Assembly: GCA_050950785.1 (NCBI GenBank)
Contig: JBMNIG010000005.1
Span: 31,435 to 95,434, forward strand
Length of the DNA stretch: 64,000 nucleotides
Direction: 5' to 3'
DNA from: JAAYOS01 sp050950785
GTDB taxonomy: Bacteria > Bacillota > Clostridia > Oscillospirales > JAAYOS01
The position numbers were made by a program, and so were the translations under genes. Below, piece by piece: positions 17,916 through 26,357 of this stretch; the first letter of the stretch is position 1; each line of letters starts with the position of its first letter. Below the pieces are notes generated by a model. It had not been told where the DNA came from, did not search any database, and saw only the letters and a list, made by a program, of their open reading frames with translations.

Positions 17916-18272
17916 CTAAATGCCGAGCAGAAAAACCAATCCTAATATGATCAAGAAATCCATATCATCCTCCTCAAGAACAAGCAGTATGATAATGAGG
18001 AGCAGGATAATATCCCCGATGTCGAGATTTTTCAGGCCCCCAAAAAGTCCGTCAAAAAGCCCTCCGGATTTTCCTTTTTTCTTACCAAATAAGTTGCCTA
18101 ACAATCCTCTGCTAGAAGATGCTGCTACTGCCTCTTGGTGCTCTTCATCAGTCTTTGCAACTGGAGCATGATTTGATTGAGGTTGGAGTGACCTTTCCAA
18201 TTCTGATAAGGACGATGCTGCCGGTACAAACTCCTCATCACCCTGTCTGCCGGATATGTAGCGGTTATACAA
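17916..18272 (-). CDS. Unknown small protein with glycine-rich linker and C-terminal membrane segment
   Basis: About 118 residues. N-terminal hydrophilic part, then a Gly/Phe/Lys-rich stretch (GLLGNLFGKKKGKSGGLFDGLFGGL) broken here into GLLGNLFGKKKG and SGGLFDGLFGGL, then hydrophobic DIILLLIIILLVL, an acidic EEDDMD and a second hydrophobic end. It resembles no family I can name. Third gene of a minus-strand operon; it overlaps the end of the preceding gene. GTG 18281 has no spacing to the GGGGG site; TTG 18272 has 8 nt, so 18272 was chosen, with 18281 possible. Confidence 0.55.
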   Translation of the reverse strand: MYNRYISGRQGDEEFVPAASSLSELERSLQPQSNHAPVAKTDEEHQEAVAASSSRGLLGNLFGKKKGKSGGLFDGLFGGLKNLDIGDIILLLIIILLVLEEDDMDFLIILGLVFLLGI

Positions 18273-18720
18273 GTGTGTCACCCCCTGAGAGACTGTTCAA
18301 GGCTGCTTTAATCGATTTTGCCATGCGAAGCATTTGTGAAGCTCTGTCTATACGCTGTCGTCTTTCGCTTCGCAAGTGTGGTTTAAGCGCGTTCAATAAC
18401 ATGATTTTGTCATCATCATAGGCATATTCATTTAATACTTTCATTGCTACGCTTAAATACTTTGGATCGATTTTGGAGAGAGCCGACAGGTTCGGAATCG
18501 AGCCTGCTGCAGGCGCTACCCCCAAATCCGACGCCTGGGACAGTGATGACTGCGGGACGATCGATGATGCCTGGGCAGCAGGCTCAGCCGTTTCTGGCTT
18601 GCTTTCCTGTCCTGCGTCTTTTGCAGTTTCCCCGGACAATTCCCGGATCGACGAAATGATTTGATTGATACCATCCGGCGATGAAAGCAGATTTTTTATT
18701 CTATCATCCAATTCGGCCAT
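18265..18720 (-). CDS. Unknown 151-residue protein, second gene of small operon
   Basis: Short helical N-terminus (DDRIKNLLSSPDGINQIISSI), a disordered Ala/Ser/Pro-rich middle, and a charged helical C-terminus (IMLLNALKPHLRSERRQRI, then a Met/Lys-rich helix). The N-terminal 'SPDGINQI' phrase recalls 'SPQGVAVL' in the neighbouring 93-residue protein, so both may share an ancestor or partner. AAAGGAG site 6 nt before the ATG. Function unknown; cytoplasmic by composition. Confidence 0.6.
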   Translation of the reverse strand: MAELDDRIKNLLSSPDGINQIISSIRELSGETAKDAGQESKPETAEPAAQASSIVPQSSLSQASDLGVAPAAGSIPNLSALSKIDPKYLSVAMKVLNEYAYDDDKIMLLNALKPHLRSERRQRIDRASQMLRMAKSIKAALNSLSGGDTLV

Positions 18721-18808
18721 CGCTTGCTCCTTTCCTCAGCGGCAAGGTCATTTACAGGGTCCGGTATGGCCGCTGTCACACCGAAGTTGAACGTAACGAT
18801 TGAACAAT

Positions 18809-19090
18809 CTATTTCTGCATCATTTCGAGCACTGCCTTTGCCAGCTGCGTTCCTTCCGGCGTGGAGAGAAGACTGGAAAGCAGCCTTTTTGCCATATCCT
18901 GATCACCTTTAGTCGCTGCAGCTGCGGCGCTTTTTAGAGCATCGCCGCTTTTTCCGGAAATTCCGGCCAAAAGCCTCTGGCTTTCCGGGTTGTTGGCAAG
19001 ATCCTGTATCTTATCCAGATTTTTTAGAACAGCCACGCCTTGAGGCGACTGTAGAAGAGCCTTTGCCAGTGCTTCATAATCATTTGTCAT
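18809..19090 (-). CDS. Unknown 93-residue helical protein, first gene of small operon
   Basis: All-helical, Ala/Leu/Gln-rich protein with no membrane segment. Two phrases are related inside it: LLQSPQGVAVLKNLDKI near the N-terminus and LLSTPEGTQLAKAVLEMM at the C-terminus, suggesting an internal duplication. GGAGGT site 7 nt before the ATG. It leads the operon with the 151-residue and membrane proteins. Function not recognised. Confidence 0.6.
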   Translation of the reverse strand: MTNDYEALAKALLQSPQGVAVLKNLDKIQDLANNPESQRLLAGISGKSGDALKSAAAAATKGDQDMAKRLLSSLLSTPEGTQLAKAVLEMMQK

Positions 19091-19200
19091 AGTCTACCTC
19101 CATATAATTAATATGATTTGCGATTTAATAACATAACGTTGTATATCATTCAATTTTATGCTGAAACAGGAAAAAGCGTTCATGTAGGGACAAAAAATAT

Positions 19201-19252
19201 AAAAAGCAGCAAAAACGTTATTCGTATAGCGAAAACGCTTTTGCAGCTTTTT
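19201..19252 (-). terminator. Terminator of nth
   Basis: Inverted repeat with 19-nt arms (19201-19219 and 19234-19252), two mismatches, extended by TTCG/CGAA. On the minus strand it is followed by a T-rich stretch, matching termination of nth, which ends 68 bp upstream of it. The plus strand also has T after the stem, but no plus-strand gene ends here. Confidence 0.7.
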
Positions 19253-19319
19253 ATGTAAATATGCTTTATTTTGAATTTTCCATATGTGGTGATTTGTGAT
19301 ATACCTTTTGGCTTCTACC

Positions 19320-19961
19320 TTACTCTGAGTTTTGTGAATTATAATAATCGCAGTGATCTCGGAGCACACAGATATCACATTTAGGCCTTCTTGCTACGCA
19401 AACAGCTCTTCCATGCAAGACAAGGCGGTGGCAAAAGTCATTGGACTCATCAGGCGGCAATATTTCCTTGAGCTGAAATTCGACTTTTGTCGGATCCTTT
19501 GAAGTTGAAAGGCCCAGCAGATTGGTGATACGTATGCAGTGTGTATCACAAACGATCGCGGGCTTTCCGTAGATATCTCCTAATATTAGGTTCGCAGTCT
19601 TGCGACCGACGCCTGGGAGTGTCAGAAGTTGTTCCATAGTATCCGGAACACGACCATCGAATCTATCGATCAGGATCTGAGCAGTTGCCTTGATATCACG
19701 TGCTTTTACACGAAAAAAACCGGTCGATCGAACATAGTTTTCAAGGTCGTTTATATCTGCTTCGGCAAGTGACTTAAGTGTTGGGTATACTTTGTAAAGC
19801 ACTTTAGTTACCTTGTTTACCCTCTCGTCGGTGCATTGTGCTGCAAGTCTCGTTGCGAAAAGCAGCTCATAGTCTTTTTGGTATTCCAATGAGCATATAT
19901 CCTCCGGGTATTCCTCTTTGAGTAGGTCAATTATAACCAAGGCCTGCTTTTTTCGATCCAT
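19320..19961 (-). CDS. nth: Endonuclease III (DNA glycosylase/AP lyase)
   Basis: 213 residues from ATG 19961, which has GGAGGT 4 nt upstream; an upstream in-frame start (20072) would add 37 residues unlike the family. The helix-hairpin-helix LPGVGRKTANLIL carries the catalytic Lys; the catalytic Asp is in CDTHCIRI. The C-terminal four-cysteine 4Fe-4S site (Cys-X6-Cys-X2-Cys-X5-Cys) is complete. It removes oxidised pyrimidines and cuts the abasic site. Monocistronic, divergent from glyA. Confidence 0.93.
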   Translation of the reverse strand: MDRKKQALVIIDLLKEEYPEDICSLEYQKDYELLFATRLAAQCTDERVNKVTKVLYKVYPTLKSLAEADINDLENYVRSTGFFRVKARDIKATAQILIDRFDGRVPDTMEQLLTLPGVGRKTANLILGDIYGKPAIVCDTHCIRITNLLGLSTSKDPTKVEFQLKEILPPDESNDFCHRLVLHGRAVCVARRPKCDICVLRDHCDYYNSQNSE

Positions 19962-20093
19962 ATTAACCTCCGGATTAAGTTTTTCGACATACATTTCGAC
20001 ATACATATTAAATAATAACATATCACAGTTGCGATTAAAAGAGTTACAGACCTGACTATTTTTAGGATACACTTATGCATTCATATGTTTGCA

Positions 20094-20121
20094 TTGATTT
20101 TTTGTAAAAAGGCGATATAAT
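20094..20121 (+). promoter_or_regulatory. Promoter of glyA
   Basis: TTGATT (20094-20099), 16-bp spacer, perfect TATAAT (20116-20121). The predicted transcript has a leader of about 85 nt that contains the tandem repeats at 20149-20196. Confidence 0.7.
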
Positions 20122-20148
20122 AAACTAAAGTGTAAAACCGAATGCGGT

Positions 20149-20196
20149 TAACAGGCCATATGGCGAACAGACCATATGGTTGACAGGCCATATTTA
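20149..20196 (+). repeat. Three tandem 16-bp units in the glyA leader
   Basis: Three near copies of ACAGGCCATATGG plus 3 bp begin at 20151, 20167 and 20183, an exact 16-bp period. Copy 2 has A for G at one place; copy 3 loses the final GG. The core CCATATGG is self-complementary. The block sits between the promoter and the ribosome binding site (AAGGAGA), so it is in the 5' untranslated RNA as well as DNA. It could be a repressor operator or an RNA element. Confidence 0.7.
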
Positions 20197-20215
20197 GTAT
20201 AAGGAGACAGTCCCC

Positions 20216-21472
20216 ATGATAAATGACATCATATCATTGATCGATCGCTCAGACCCCGAAGTTGCATCAACCATTGAGAAGGAGCTGGAGCGTCAGCAGT
20301 TCGGTATCGAACTTATTGCCTCGGAAAACCTTGTCAGCGAAACTGTAATGATGGCTATGGCAAATGTATTTACAAACAAATACGCCGAAGGATACCCTGG
20401 TAAACGATACTACGGAGGATGCGAATATGCAGACGTAGTAGAGGATATTGCACGGGAACGCGCATGCCGCCTCTTTGGTGCCGAACATGCAAATGTTCAA
20501 CCCCACAGCGGAGCGCAGGCCAACATGGCTGTATATCTTGCATTTTGTGAACCGGGAGACACCGTCATGGGGATGAACCTTGCACACGGTGGACACCTTT
20601 CACATGGAAGTCCTGCAAACATTTCAGGACAATATTATAATATAGTATCCTACGGTGTTGACGATGAAACACACAGAATAAACTATGATGAAATCAGGGA
20701 ACTTGCCCTAAAGCACAGACCTAAAATGATAATTGCCGGAGCAAGCGCATATCCAAGGATCATCGACTTTGAAAAATTTGCTGAAATCGCAAAAGAGTCG
20801 GGTTCGATTCTATTTGTTGATATGGCCCATATAGCCGGTCTTGTTGCTGCAGGCCTTCATCCAAATCCCGTTCCGTATGCAGACGTTGTTACGACCACAA
20901 CTCATAAGACGCTGCGTGGACCCCGCGGTGGCATTATCCTCTGTAAGGAACAATACGCAAAGGCGATAGACAAGGCTGTATTCCCGGGTACACAAGGTGG
21001 ACCGCTCATGCATATCATTGCGGCAAAAGCTGTGTGTTTAGGTGAAGCTTTACGCGAAGACTTCAAGGATTACCAGCGTCAAATCATAAAGAATACAGCC
21101 GCCCTTGCAGACGGATTGTTGAAGCATGGATTTGATCTTGTCTCGGGTGGAACAGACAACCATCTAGCACTTGTAGATCTTCGTAAATTCAACATAACAG
21201 GCAGGCAACTTGAGAAACGTCTTGACAAAGTGCATATAACTGTAAACAAAAATGCCATCCCCAACGATCCAGAAAGTCCGTTTAGGACCAGCGGAATCAG
21301 GCTGGGCTCTCCTGCGGTTACCGCACGTGGCATGAAAGAGGAGGATATGTATAAGATTGCGGAGCTTATATATTTGACAGCACATGATTATCCGCAAAAA
21401 GCAGAAGAAATTCGAGTAGAGGTCAGAAAGTTGTGTGAAAGGTACCCCCTTTACAGCAATTCAGGTATGTAA
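20216..21472 (+). CDS. glyA: Serine hydroxymethyltransferase
   Basis: 418 residues. PLP-lysine motif VVTTTTHKTLRGPRGG (Lys about residue 230), IELIASENLVS, and GAQANMAVY are all conserved. It converts serine and tetrahydrofolate to glycine and 5,10-methylene-THF, the main one-carbon source. ATG start with AAGGAGA. The leader has three tandem 16-bp repeats, so expression may be specially controlled. rarA follows after 29 bp. Confidence 0.96.
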   Translation: MINDIISLIDRSDPEVASTIEKELERQQFGIELIASENLVSETVMMAMANVFTNKYAEGYPGKRYYGGCEYADVVEDIARERACRLFGAEHANVQPHSGAQANMAVYLAFCEPGDTVMGMNLAHGGHLSHGSPANISGQYYNIVSYGVDDETHRINYDEIRELALKHRPKMIIAGASAYPRIIDFEKFAEIAKESGSILFVDMAHIAGLVAAGLHPNPVPYADVVTTTTHKTLRGPRGGIILCKEQYAKAIDKAVFPGTQGGPLMHIIAAKAVCLGEALREDFKDYQRQIIKNTAALADGLLKHGFDLVSGGTDNHLALVDLRKFNITGRQLEKRLDKVHITVNKNAIPNDPESPFRTSGIRLGSPAVTARGMKEEDMYKIAELIYLTAHDYPQKAEEIRVEVRKLCERYPLYSNSGM

Positions 21473-21501
21473 GGGCAGTTTGCAATAACGGGAGGGACGA
21501 T

Positions 21502-22785
21502 ATGTACAAGCCGCTAGCGGACAGGATGCGTCCGACAAGTCTCGACGATGTAGTCGGCCAGGAGGAAATACTGGGCAAAAATGGCCTGCTAAGACGTATC
21601 ATCGAGTCAGGAACAGCGACAAATATGATACTGTTCGGCCCTCCTGGTACAGGCAAGACCACGATCGCAAATATTATAGCCGACAAAACTAAGCGAACCC
21701 TATACAAGCTTAACGCTACAACAGCATCTATATCAGACATAAAATCTATCATATCAGAAGTGGATACTTTTATGGCTCCCGGCGGTATCCTTCTGTATCT
21801 TGACGAAATCCAGTATTTCAACAAACGCCAGCAGCAGTCCCTACTTGAGTTTATAGAGAACGGCAAAATCATTCTGATAGCGTCCACTACCGAAAACCCT
21901 TACTTCTATGTATACGGGGCTATTCTCAGTCGATCAACTGTATTTGAGTTTAAGCCGGTTCCACCAGAAGAGATAGAAAAGGTTGTTATACGTGCCGCCC
22001 GTGAATATGAAAAAAATCTGAAGGCAGAGGTTTCGTTTGAGGAGGGTGTTGTCAGGCAGATTGCCCTTCGCTCAGGGGGAGATGTGCGAAAAGCGATCAA
22101 TGCTGTAGAATTGCTTGCTGGTGCATCAAAAATCGAAGACGGCAAATTACTTATCACATCAGAAGATGCAGCTGTGGCTTCCCAGAGGTCGGCAATGCGG
22201 TTTGACCGTGACGGTGACAGCCATTATGATTTACTGTCGGCTTTTCAAAAGTCGATACGCGGTTCCGATCCTGATGCCGCAATATACTATTTAGCACGCC
22301 TGCTTGAAGGAGGAGATCTTCCCTCAGCTTGCCGCAGGCTTTTAGTTTGCGCTGCCGAAGATGTTGGGCTAGCCTACCCCCAGGCAATGCCGATAGTAGT
22401 GGCTTGTGTGAATGCAGCACTTCAAGTAGGATTACCTGAGGCCCAAATTCCGCTTGCTGAAGCGGTCATTTTATGTGCCACTGCGCCAAAATCCAATTCA
22501 GCTGTTGAAGCCATCAGCCGTGCTACAGCGGACATAAAAAGTGGAGTGACGGGAGAGGTTCCTGCTCATCTTCGTGATTCTAGCTACAAAGGTGCAAACA
22601 AGTTGGGTAGGGGCATTGATTATAAATACCCTCACAGTTACCCAAATCACTTCGTACCTCAGCAATACTTACCTGATGAGTTAGTAGGAAAAACATACTA
22701 CTCATATGGAAACAACAAAACCGAACAAGCATATAAGGCTTACTGGGATCGGATCAAATCAACACAAACTGACAGAGATAAGTAA
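21502..22785 (+). CDS. rarA: Replication-associated recombination protein A (AAA+ ATPase)
   Basis: 427 residues. Starts with PLADRMRPTSLDDVVGQEE, Walker A GPPGTGKTT, Walker B LYLDEIQYFNKRQQQSLL and the C-terminal MgsA tetramerisation region (FDRDGDSHYDLLSAFQKSIRGSDPDAA, here split for reading as DGDSHYDLLSAFQKS). RarA/MgsA is a clamp-loader-like ATPase that acts at stalled replication forks. SD GGAGGGA. Probably cotranscribed with glyA. Confidence 0.93.
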   Translation: MYKPLADRMRPTSLDDVVGQEEILGKNGLLRRIIESGTATNMILFGPPGTGKTTIANIIADKTKRTLYKLNATTASISDIKSIISEVDTFMAPGGILLYLDEIQYFNKRQQQSLLEFIENGKIILIASTTENPYFYVYGAILSRSTVFEFKPVPPEEIEKVVIRAAREYEKNLKAEVSFEEGVVRQIALRSGGDVRKAINAVELLAGASKIEDGKLLITSEDAAVASQRSAMRFDRDGDSHYDLLSAFQKSIRGSDPDAAIYYLARLLEGGDLPSACRRLLVCAAEDVGLAYPQAMPIVVACVNAALQVGLPEAQIPLAEAVILCATAPKSNSAVEAISRATADIKSGVTGEVPAHLRDSSYKGANKLGRGIDYKYPHSYPNHFVPQQYLPDELVGKTYYSYGNNKTEQAYKAYWDRIKSTQTDRDK

Positions 22786-22835
22786 TCAGCTTATTTATTA
22801 AAATCAATCAATTTCGTAGTAGGAAGGGGTGCAGT

Positions 22836-23684
22836 ATGTATAAAATCGTAGAGAAGCGAGTTCTAAATCCGGAAGTAAAAATGATGAAAGTCGAAGCTCC
22901 CCTGATAGCTGCCAAAGCTAAACCCGGGCAATTCATTATCCTCCGGGTGGACAGCAAGGCTGAGAGGATCCCCTTGACAATAGCCGAAACCATAAAAGAG
23001 GAAGGGCTTGTAACCATCATATTCCAAGAGGTGGGCGCAAGCACAATGAAGCTTGGTGCCTTAAATGAGGGCGATCACATCATGGATTTTGCAGGTCCCC
23101 TCGGTAAGCCCTCGGAGTTGGAAGGGTTGGAGAAGGTCTGTGTCATCGGGGGAGGGCTTGGATGTGCCATTGCTTGGCCCCAGGCAAGGTATCTATATGA
23201 GAATGGTGCCAAAGTCGATATTATTACCGGTTTTAGAAACAAGGACTTAGTTATTATCGAAGAAGAAATGCGGCAGTGTTCCGATCGCCTGTTTATGATG
23301 ACAGACGACGGCAGTTACGGTGAAAAAGGTCTGGTTACAGCCAAGCTCAATGAGCTGCTTGAAGCCGGTGTAAGATATGACGCTGTTATAGCAATCGGGC
23401 CACTTGCGATGATGAAGTTTGTGGCTCAAACTACAAAGCCCTATGGTGTTAAGACCATTGTAAGCATGAACCCAATTATGATCGACGGGACAGGTATGTG
23501 TGGCGGTTGTCGTGTGACGGTTGGAGGAGAAGTCAAATTCGCATGTGTTGACGGTCCTGATTTTGACGGTCACCAGGTAGATTTCGACGAGGCAATACGC
23601 CGTTCAGCAATGTACCGTGAAAATGAAAGAAAAGCAGCTGTTGCCCATAATTGCAGGCTGGGTGGAGGTGCGATGAATGCCTAA
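22836..23684 (+). CDS. nfnA: NADH-dependent ferredoxin:NADP oxidoreductase, subunit A (NfnA)
   Basis: 282 residues of the ferredoxin-NADP reductase family with a C-terminal 2Fe-2S cysteine set: MIDGTGMCGGCRVTVGG and FACVDGPDFDGH. RVDSKAERIPLTI is the FAD-binding part and GGGLGCAIAWPQARYL the NAD-binding part. With subunit B it forms the electron-bifurcating transhydrogenase NfnAB, coupling reduced ferredoxin and NADH to NADP reduction in anaerobes. It overlaps nfnB by 8 bp. Distant relatives include dihydroorotate dehydrogenase electron-transfer subunits, but the partner gene settles the call. Confidence 0.88.
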   Translation: MYKIVEKRVLNPEVKMMKVEAPLIAAKAKPGQFIILRVDSKAERIPLTIAETIKEEGLVTIIFQEVGASTMKLGALNEGDHIMDFAGPLGKPSELEGLEKVCVIGGGLGCAIAWPQARYLYENGAKVDIITGFRNKDLVIIEEEMRQCSDRLFMMTDDGSYGEKGLVTAKLNELLEAGVRYDAVIAIGPLAMMKFVAQTTKPYGVKTIVSMNPIMIDGTGMCGGCRVTVGGEVKFACVDGPDFDGHQVDFDEAIRRSAMYRENERKAAVAHNCRLGGGAMNA

Positions 23685-25092
23685 TATGTCGCTGAAGAAG
23701 GTTGAAATGCGCGAGCAGGATCCCAATGTGCGAAATCAAAATTTTGAGGAAGTCGCTCTCGGTTATACTCCACAAGAGGCAATTGAAGAGGCAGAGAGGT
23801 GTCTGCAGTGCAAAGCCCAACCCTGTGTCAAAGGGTGTCCTGTGGCCGTCCAAATCCCTGATTTTATATCGGAAATTGCAAGTGGAAACTTTGATAAAGC
23901 TAATCAAATCATAAAGCAGACAAATTCATTGCCTGCTGTTTGCGGTAGGGTGTGCCCGCAGGAATCACAATGTGAAGCGCTGTGTGTTCGTGGCAAGAAG
24001 GGTGAACCGGTCGCTATCGGAAGACTTGAGCGCTTTGCAGCAGACTATGCAATAAATGCGGAAGCTTCCGAAGAAAACAAAGAGCTCGTTGACACATCAG
24101 AAAAAGCGAGCAACGGCATTAAGGTTGGCATAATTGGTGCCGGTCCTGCCGGCCTTACTTGTGCCGGGGACTTAGCTATAATGGGCTATGATGTGACTAT
24201 TTTTGAGGCCCTGCATGAGCCGGGTGGTGTCCTTGTTTACGGTATTCCAGAATTCCGCCTTCCTAAGGCCATTGTTCGAAGGGAAATTGAAAATCTCTTA
24301 GAGTTGGGAGTCAAGATCCAGACAAACTTCATTGTCGGAAAGACTATGACAATCGACGAATTATTTGAGGCAGGTTATTCCGCCCTATTTGTTGGATCAG
24401 GGGCCGGACTTCCTAAATTTATGGGTATACCGGGTGAAAATCTCAACGGAGTTTACTCCGCAAATGAGTTTCTGACACGCATAAATCTCATGAATGCCTA
24501 CAGCGAGGAGTACGATACCCCAATCAAAAGATTCGATCGAGTGGCAGTTGTTGGAGGCGGGAACGTTGCAATGGACGCAGCTCGATGCGCAAAGCGCATT
24601 GGTGCGAAGGAAGTGTTCATTGTTTATAGACGCGGTATGGAGGAAATGCCCGCAAGGCGTGAGGAGATACATCACGCTCAAGAGGAAGGCATAATTTTCA
24701 AGCTACTTACAAACCCATTAAGTATTATCGGATCAGAAGATGGATGGGTATGTGGTATGCAATGTACAGAGATGGAGCTTGGCGAACCTGATTCGAGCGG
24801 TCGCCGCCGGCCCATACCAAAAAAGGACGGCGAGTTCACAATTGATCTCGACGGTGTAATAATGGCGCTTGGAACCTCACCGAACCCGCTAATCACATCA
24901 ACGACCGAAGGACTAAAAACTAATCGTTGGGGTTGCATCGAGGTCGACGAGGAAACCATGATGACATCCAGGCCGGGCGTATTTGCCGGAGGTGACATCG
25001 TCACAGGAGCCGCAACCGTTATATTAGCAATGGGAGCAGGGAAAAAGGCAGCCAAGGCAATAAACGACTTTATACTTAATACTCGAAAGTAA
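23677..25092 (+). CDS. nfnB: NADH-dependent ferredoxin:NADP oxidoreductase, subunit B (NfnB; GltD-like)
   Basis: 471 residues, glutamate-synthase small-subunit-like flavoprotein. N-terminal 4Fe-4S cysteines: CLQCKAQPCVKGCP and CGRVCPQESQCEALC. FAD motif GIIGAGPAGLTCAGDLA (about residue 150) and NADP motif AVVGGGNVAMDAARCA (about 290). The protein is shared between GltD and NfnB; the adjacent nfnA and lack of gltB point to NfnB. Starts with GTG-GAGGTGCG site upstream of ATG 23677. A clear terminator follows at 25109. Confidence 0.88.
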   Translation: MPNMSLKKVEMREQDPNVRNQNFEEVALGYTPQEAIEEAERCLQCKAQPCVKGCPVAVQIPDFISEIASGNFDKANQIIKQTNSLPAVCGRVCPQESQCEALCVRGKKGEPVAIGRLERFAADYAINAEASEENKELVDTSEKASNGIKVGIIGAGPAGLTCAGDLAIMGYDVTIFEALHEPGGVLVYGIPEFRLPKAIVRREIENLLELGVKIQTNFIVGKTMTIDELFEAGYSALFVGSGAGLPKFMGIPGENLNGVYSANEFLTRINLMNAYSEEYDTPIKRFDRVAVVGGGNVAMDAARCAKRIGAKEVFIVYRRGMEEMPARREEIHHAQEEGIIFKLLTNPLSIIGSEDGWVCGMQCTEMELGEPDSSGRRRPIPKKDGEFTIDLDGVIMALGTSPNPLITSTTEGLKTNRWGCIEVDEETMMTSRPGVFAGGDIVTGAATVILAMGAGKKAAKAINDFILNTRK

Positions 25093-25108
25093 GCAATATA
25101 GATTTAAG

Positions 25109-25146
25109 CCGCTGTGAAATGTAACGCATTTTACAGCGGTTTTTTG
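25109..25146 (+). terminator. Terminator after nfnAB
   Basis: Stem CCGCTGT-g-AAATG / CATTT-t-ACAGCGG (25109-25121 and 25127-25139), 5-nt loop and six T, 17 bp after nfnB. Confidence 0.85.
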
Positions 25147-25264
25147 AATATACATAAAAGGACAAGAGATAGATGTGATCGCTTATTGAAGTGTATATAA
25201 AATAAATAGAAAACAAACGTCGGAGAGGAGATTCCCGACAAACAGAGTCAGGGAAGTGAGTGCA

Positions 25265-25780
25265 ATGGGCGTTTATACCGGACGCAGAGTCACCCCGCGT
25301 CGTAAAGTGAATACTTCTCGAAAGAAGCTGGAAGCAAGGCGCCTTCAGGAAAAAAGTGTGCTCCGGCATCGCGTCAATTCGCTAAGGATGGTTGTGTGCA
25401 TTTCGGCCATCCCTATCCTGCTTGCGGTAAAGTTTTTCTTTCCAACAGGTGCCCAAACTGTCTCAGAATGTTTGACCGGTGGGCTTGACTATAAAGCTGC
25501 ATTTACAGCTCTGGGTAGGGCAATAACGGGAGAGGAAAATCTTGTGGAGGTGTTCAGAGGAATTTCACTGGGTGCATTTCAAAAGGACCACAGCAATTTT
25601 GAAAATGAAAAAGGAAAGCAAAAAGAAAACAACTCACATGAAAGCAACAGTGATGATGGAGAGTATAAACAGTCAAAAGACGAAGATGAAGCTCAGTCGA
25701 TGGATCGAAACGGAGTAGCTGTGGAAGCTGTCAATCCTGTGGATATTATTGATGAAACCGATCTGCCAAACTCGCCGTGA
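25265..25780 (+). CDS. SpoIVFA-like protein, N-terminal part (membrane anchor and linker), frame-split
   Basis: About 171 residues: Arg/Lys-rich cytoplasmic N-terminus, one membrane helix (MVVCISAIPILLAVKFFF, about residue 42-60), an amphipathic region, then a Glu/Lys/Ser-rich linker. It ends at TGA 25778-25780. The M23 peptidase domain expected in this protein lies in the next frame with no ribosome binding site of its own. A +1 change near 25740-25790 would give one protein of about 360 residues. ATG 25265 is chosen over GTG 25256 because AGGGA is 10 nt upstream. It precedes an M50 protease gene, as spoIVFA precedes spoIVFB. Confidence 0.6.
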   Translation: MGVYTGRRVTPRRKVNTSRKKLEARRLQEKSVLRHRVNSLRMVVCISAIPILLAVKFFFPTGAQTVSECLTGGLDYKAAFTALGRAITGEENLVEVFRGISLGAFQKDHSNFENEKGKQKENNSHESNSDDGEYKQSKDEDEAQSMDRNGVAVEAVNPVDIIDETDLPNSP

Positions 25781-26357
25781 AAACGATAACGGCAGTAATA
25801 TTACCGGAGGGGGACAGGGAGGGGATAGCCCGGGAGCCGAGGATGGTGACAAATATCTTGAGGAGCTGCTTTTGAGACTTCCTTCTTCCGATTACGAGGA
25901 TGAGTCGGATAGAGACCCGGATGATCTACCGGAAAATGTTAGTTACGACTACTATGTCATCGAATTTGATTACGTGGTGCCATTGAAAGGGAGTGTGACT
26001 TCGGGTTTTGGATATCGAAAACACCCTATAACTAGAAAGAACAGTTTTCATTATGGAGTTGACATAGGGGGTGCAACAGGAGAACCTGTTTATGCGTTCT
26101 CGTCGGGCACTGTTGAGCTGACCGGTTACAACTATACATACGGCAACTATCTCTTTTTGAGACATAAGGACGGTATAATAACCTTCTATGGTCATCTAAG
26201 CAAAGTTTTGGTTCAAAAGGGACAGCTGGTACAGAAAGGTGAAACAGTGGCAAAAGTAGGGACAACAGGACTATCAACAGGCCCGCATTTACACTTTGAG
26301 GTACATAACGGCAATACGATTTTGGATCCGCTGCATTATATATCACCGGAGGGGTAA
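25752..26357 (+). CDS. M23 peptidase (LytM) domain of the SpoIVFA-like protein, frame-split
   Basis: About 200 residues in frame 3. A disordered acidic start, then an M23 domain with both catalytic signatures, HYGVDIGG (His and Asp) and GPHLHFEVHNG (HxH), so zinc binding looks intact, unlike the degenerate domain of B. subtilis SpoIVFA. GFGYRKHPITRK and AYSSG-like GYSS patterns are usual for the family. The putative start (TTG 25749 or ATG 25752) has no ribosome binding site, so this is better seen as the C-terminal half of the upstream gene. The M50 protease gene follows directly (TAA then GTG). Confidence 0.65.
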   Translation: MKPICQTRRENDNGSNITGGGQGGDSPGAEDGDKYLEELLLRLPSSDYEDESDRDPDDLPENVSYDYYVIEFDYVVPLKGSVTSGFGYRKHPITRKNSFHYGVDIGGATGEPVYAFSSGTVELTGYNYTYGNYLFLRHKDGIITFYGHLSKVLVQKGQLVQKGETVAKVGTTGLSTGPHLHFEVHNGNTILDPLHYISPEG

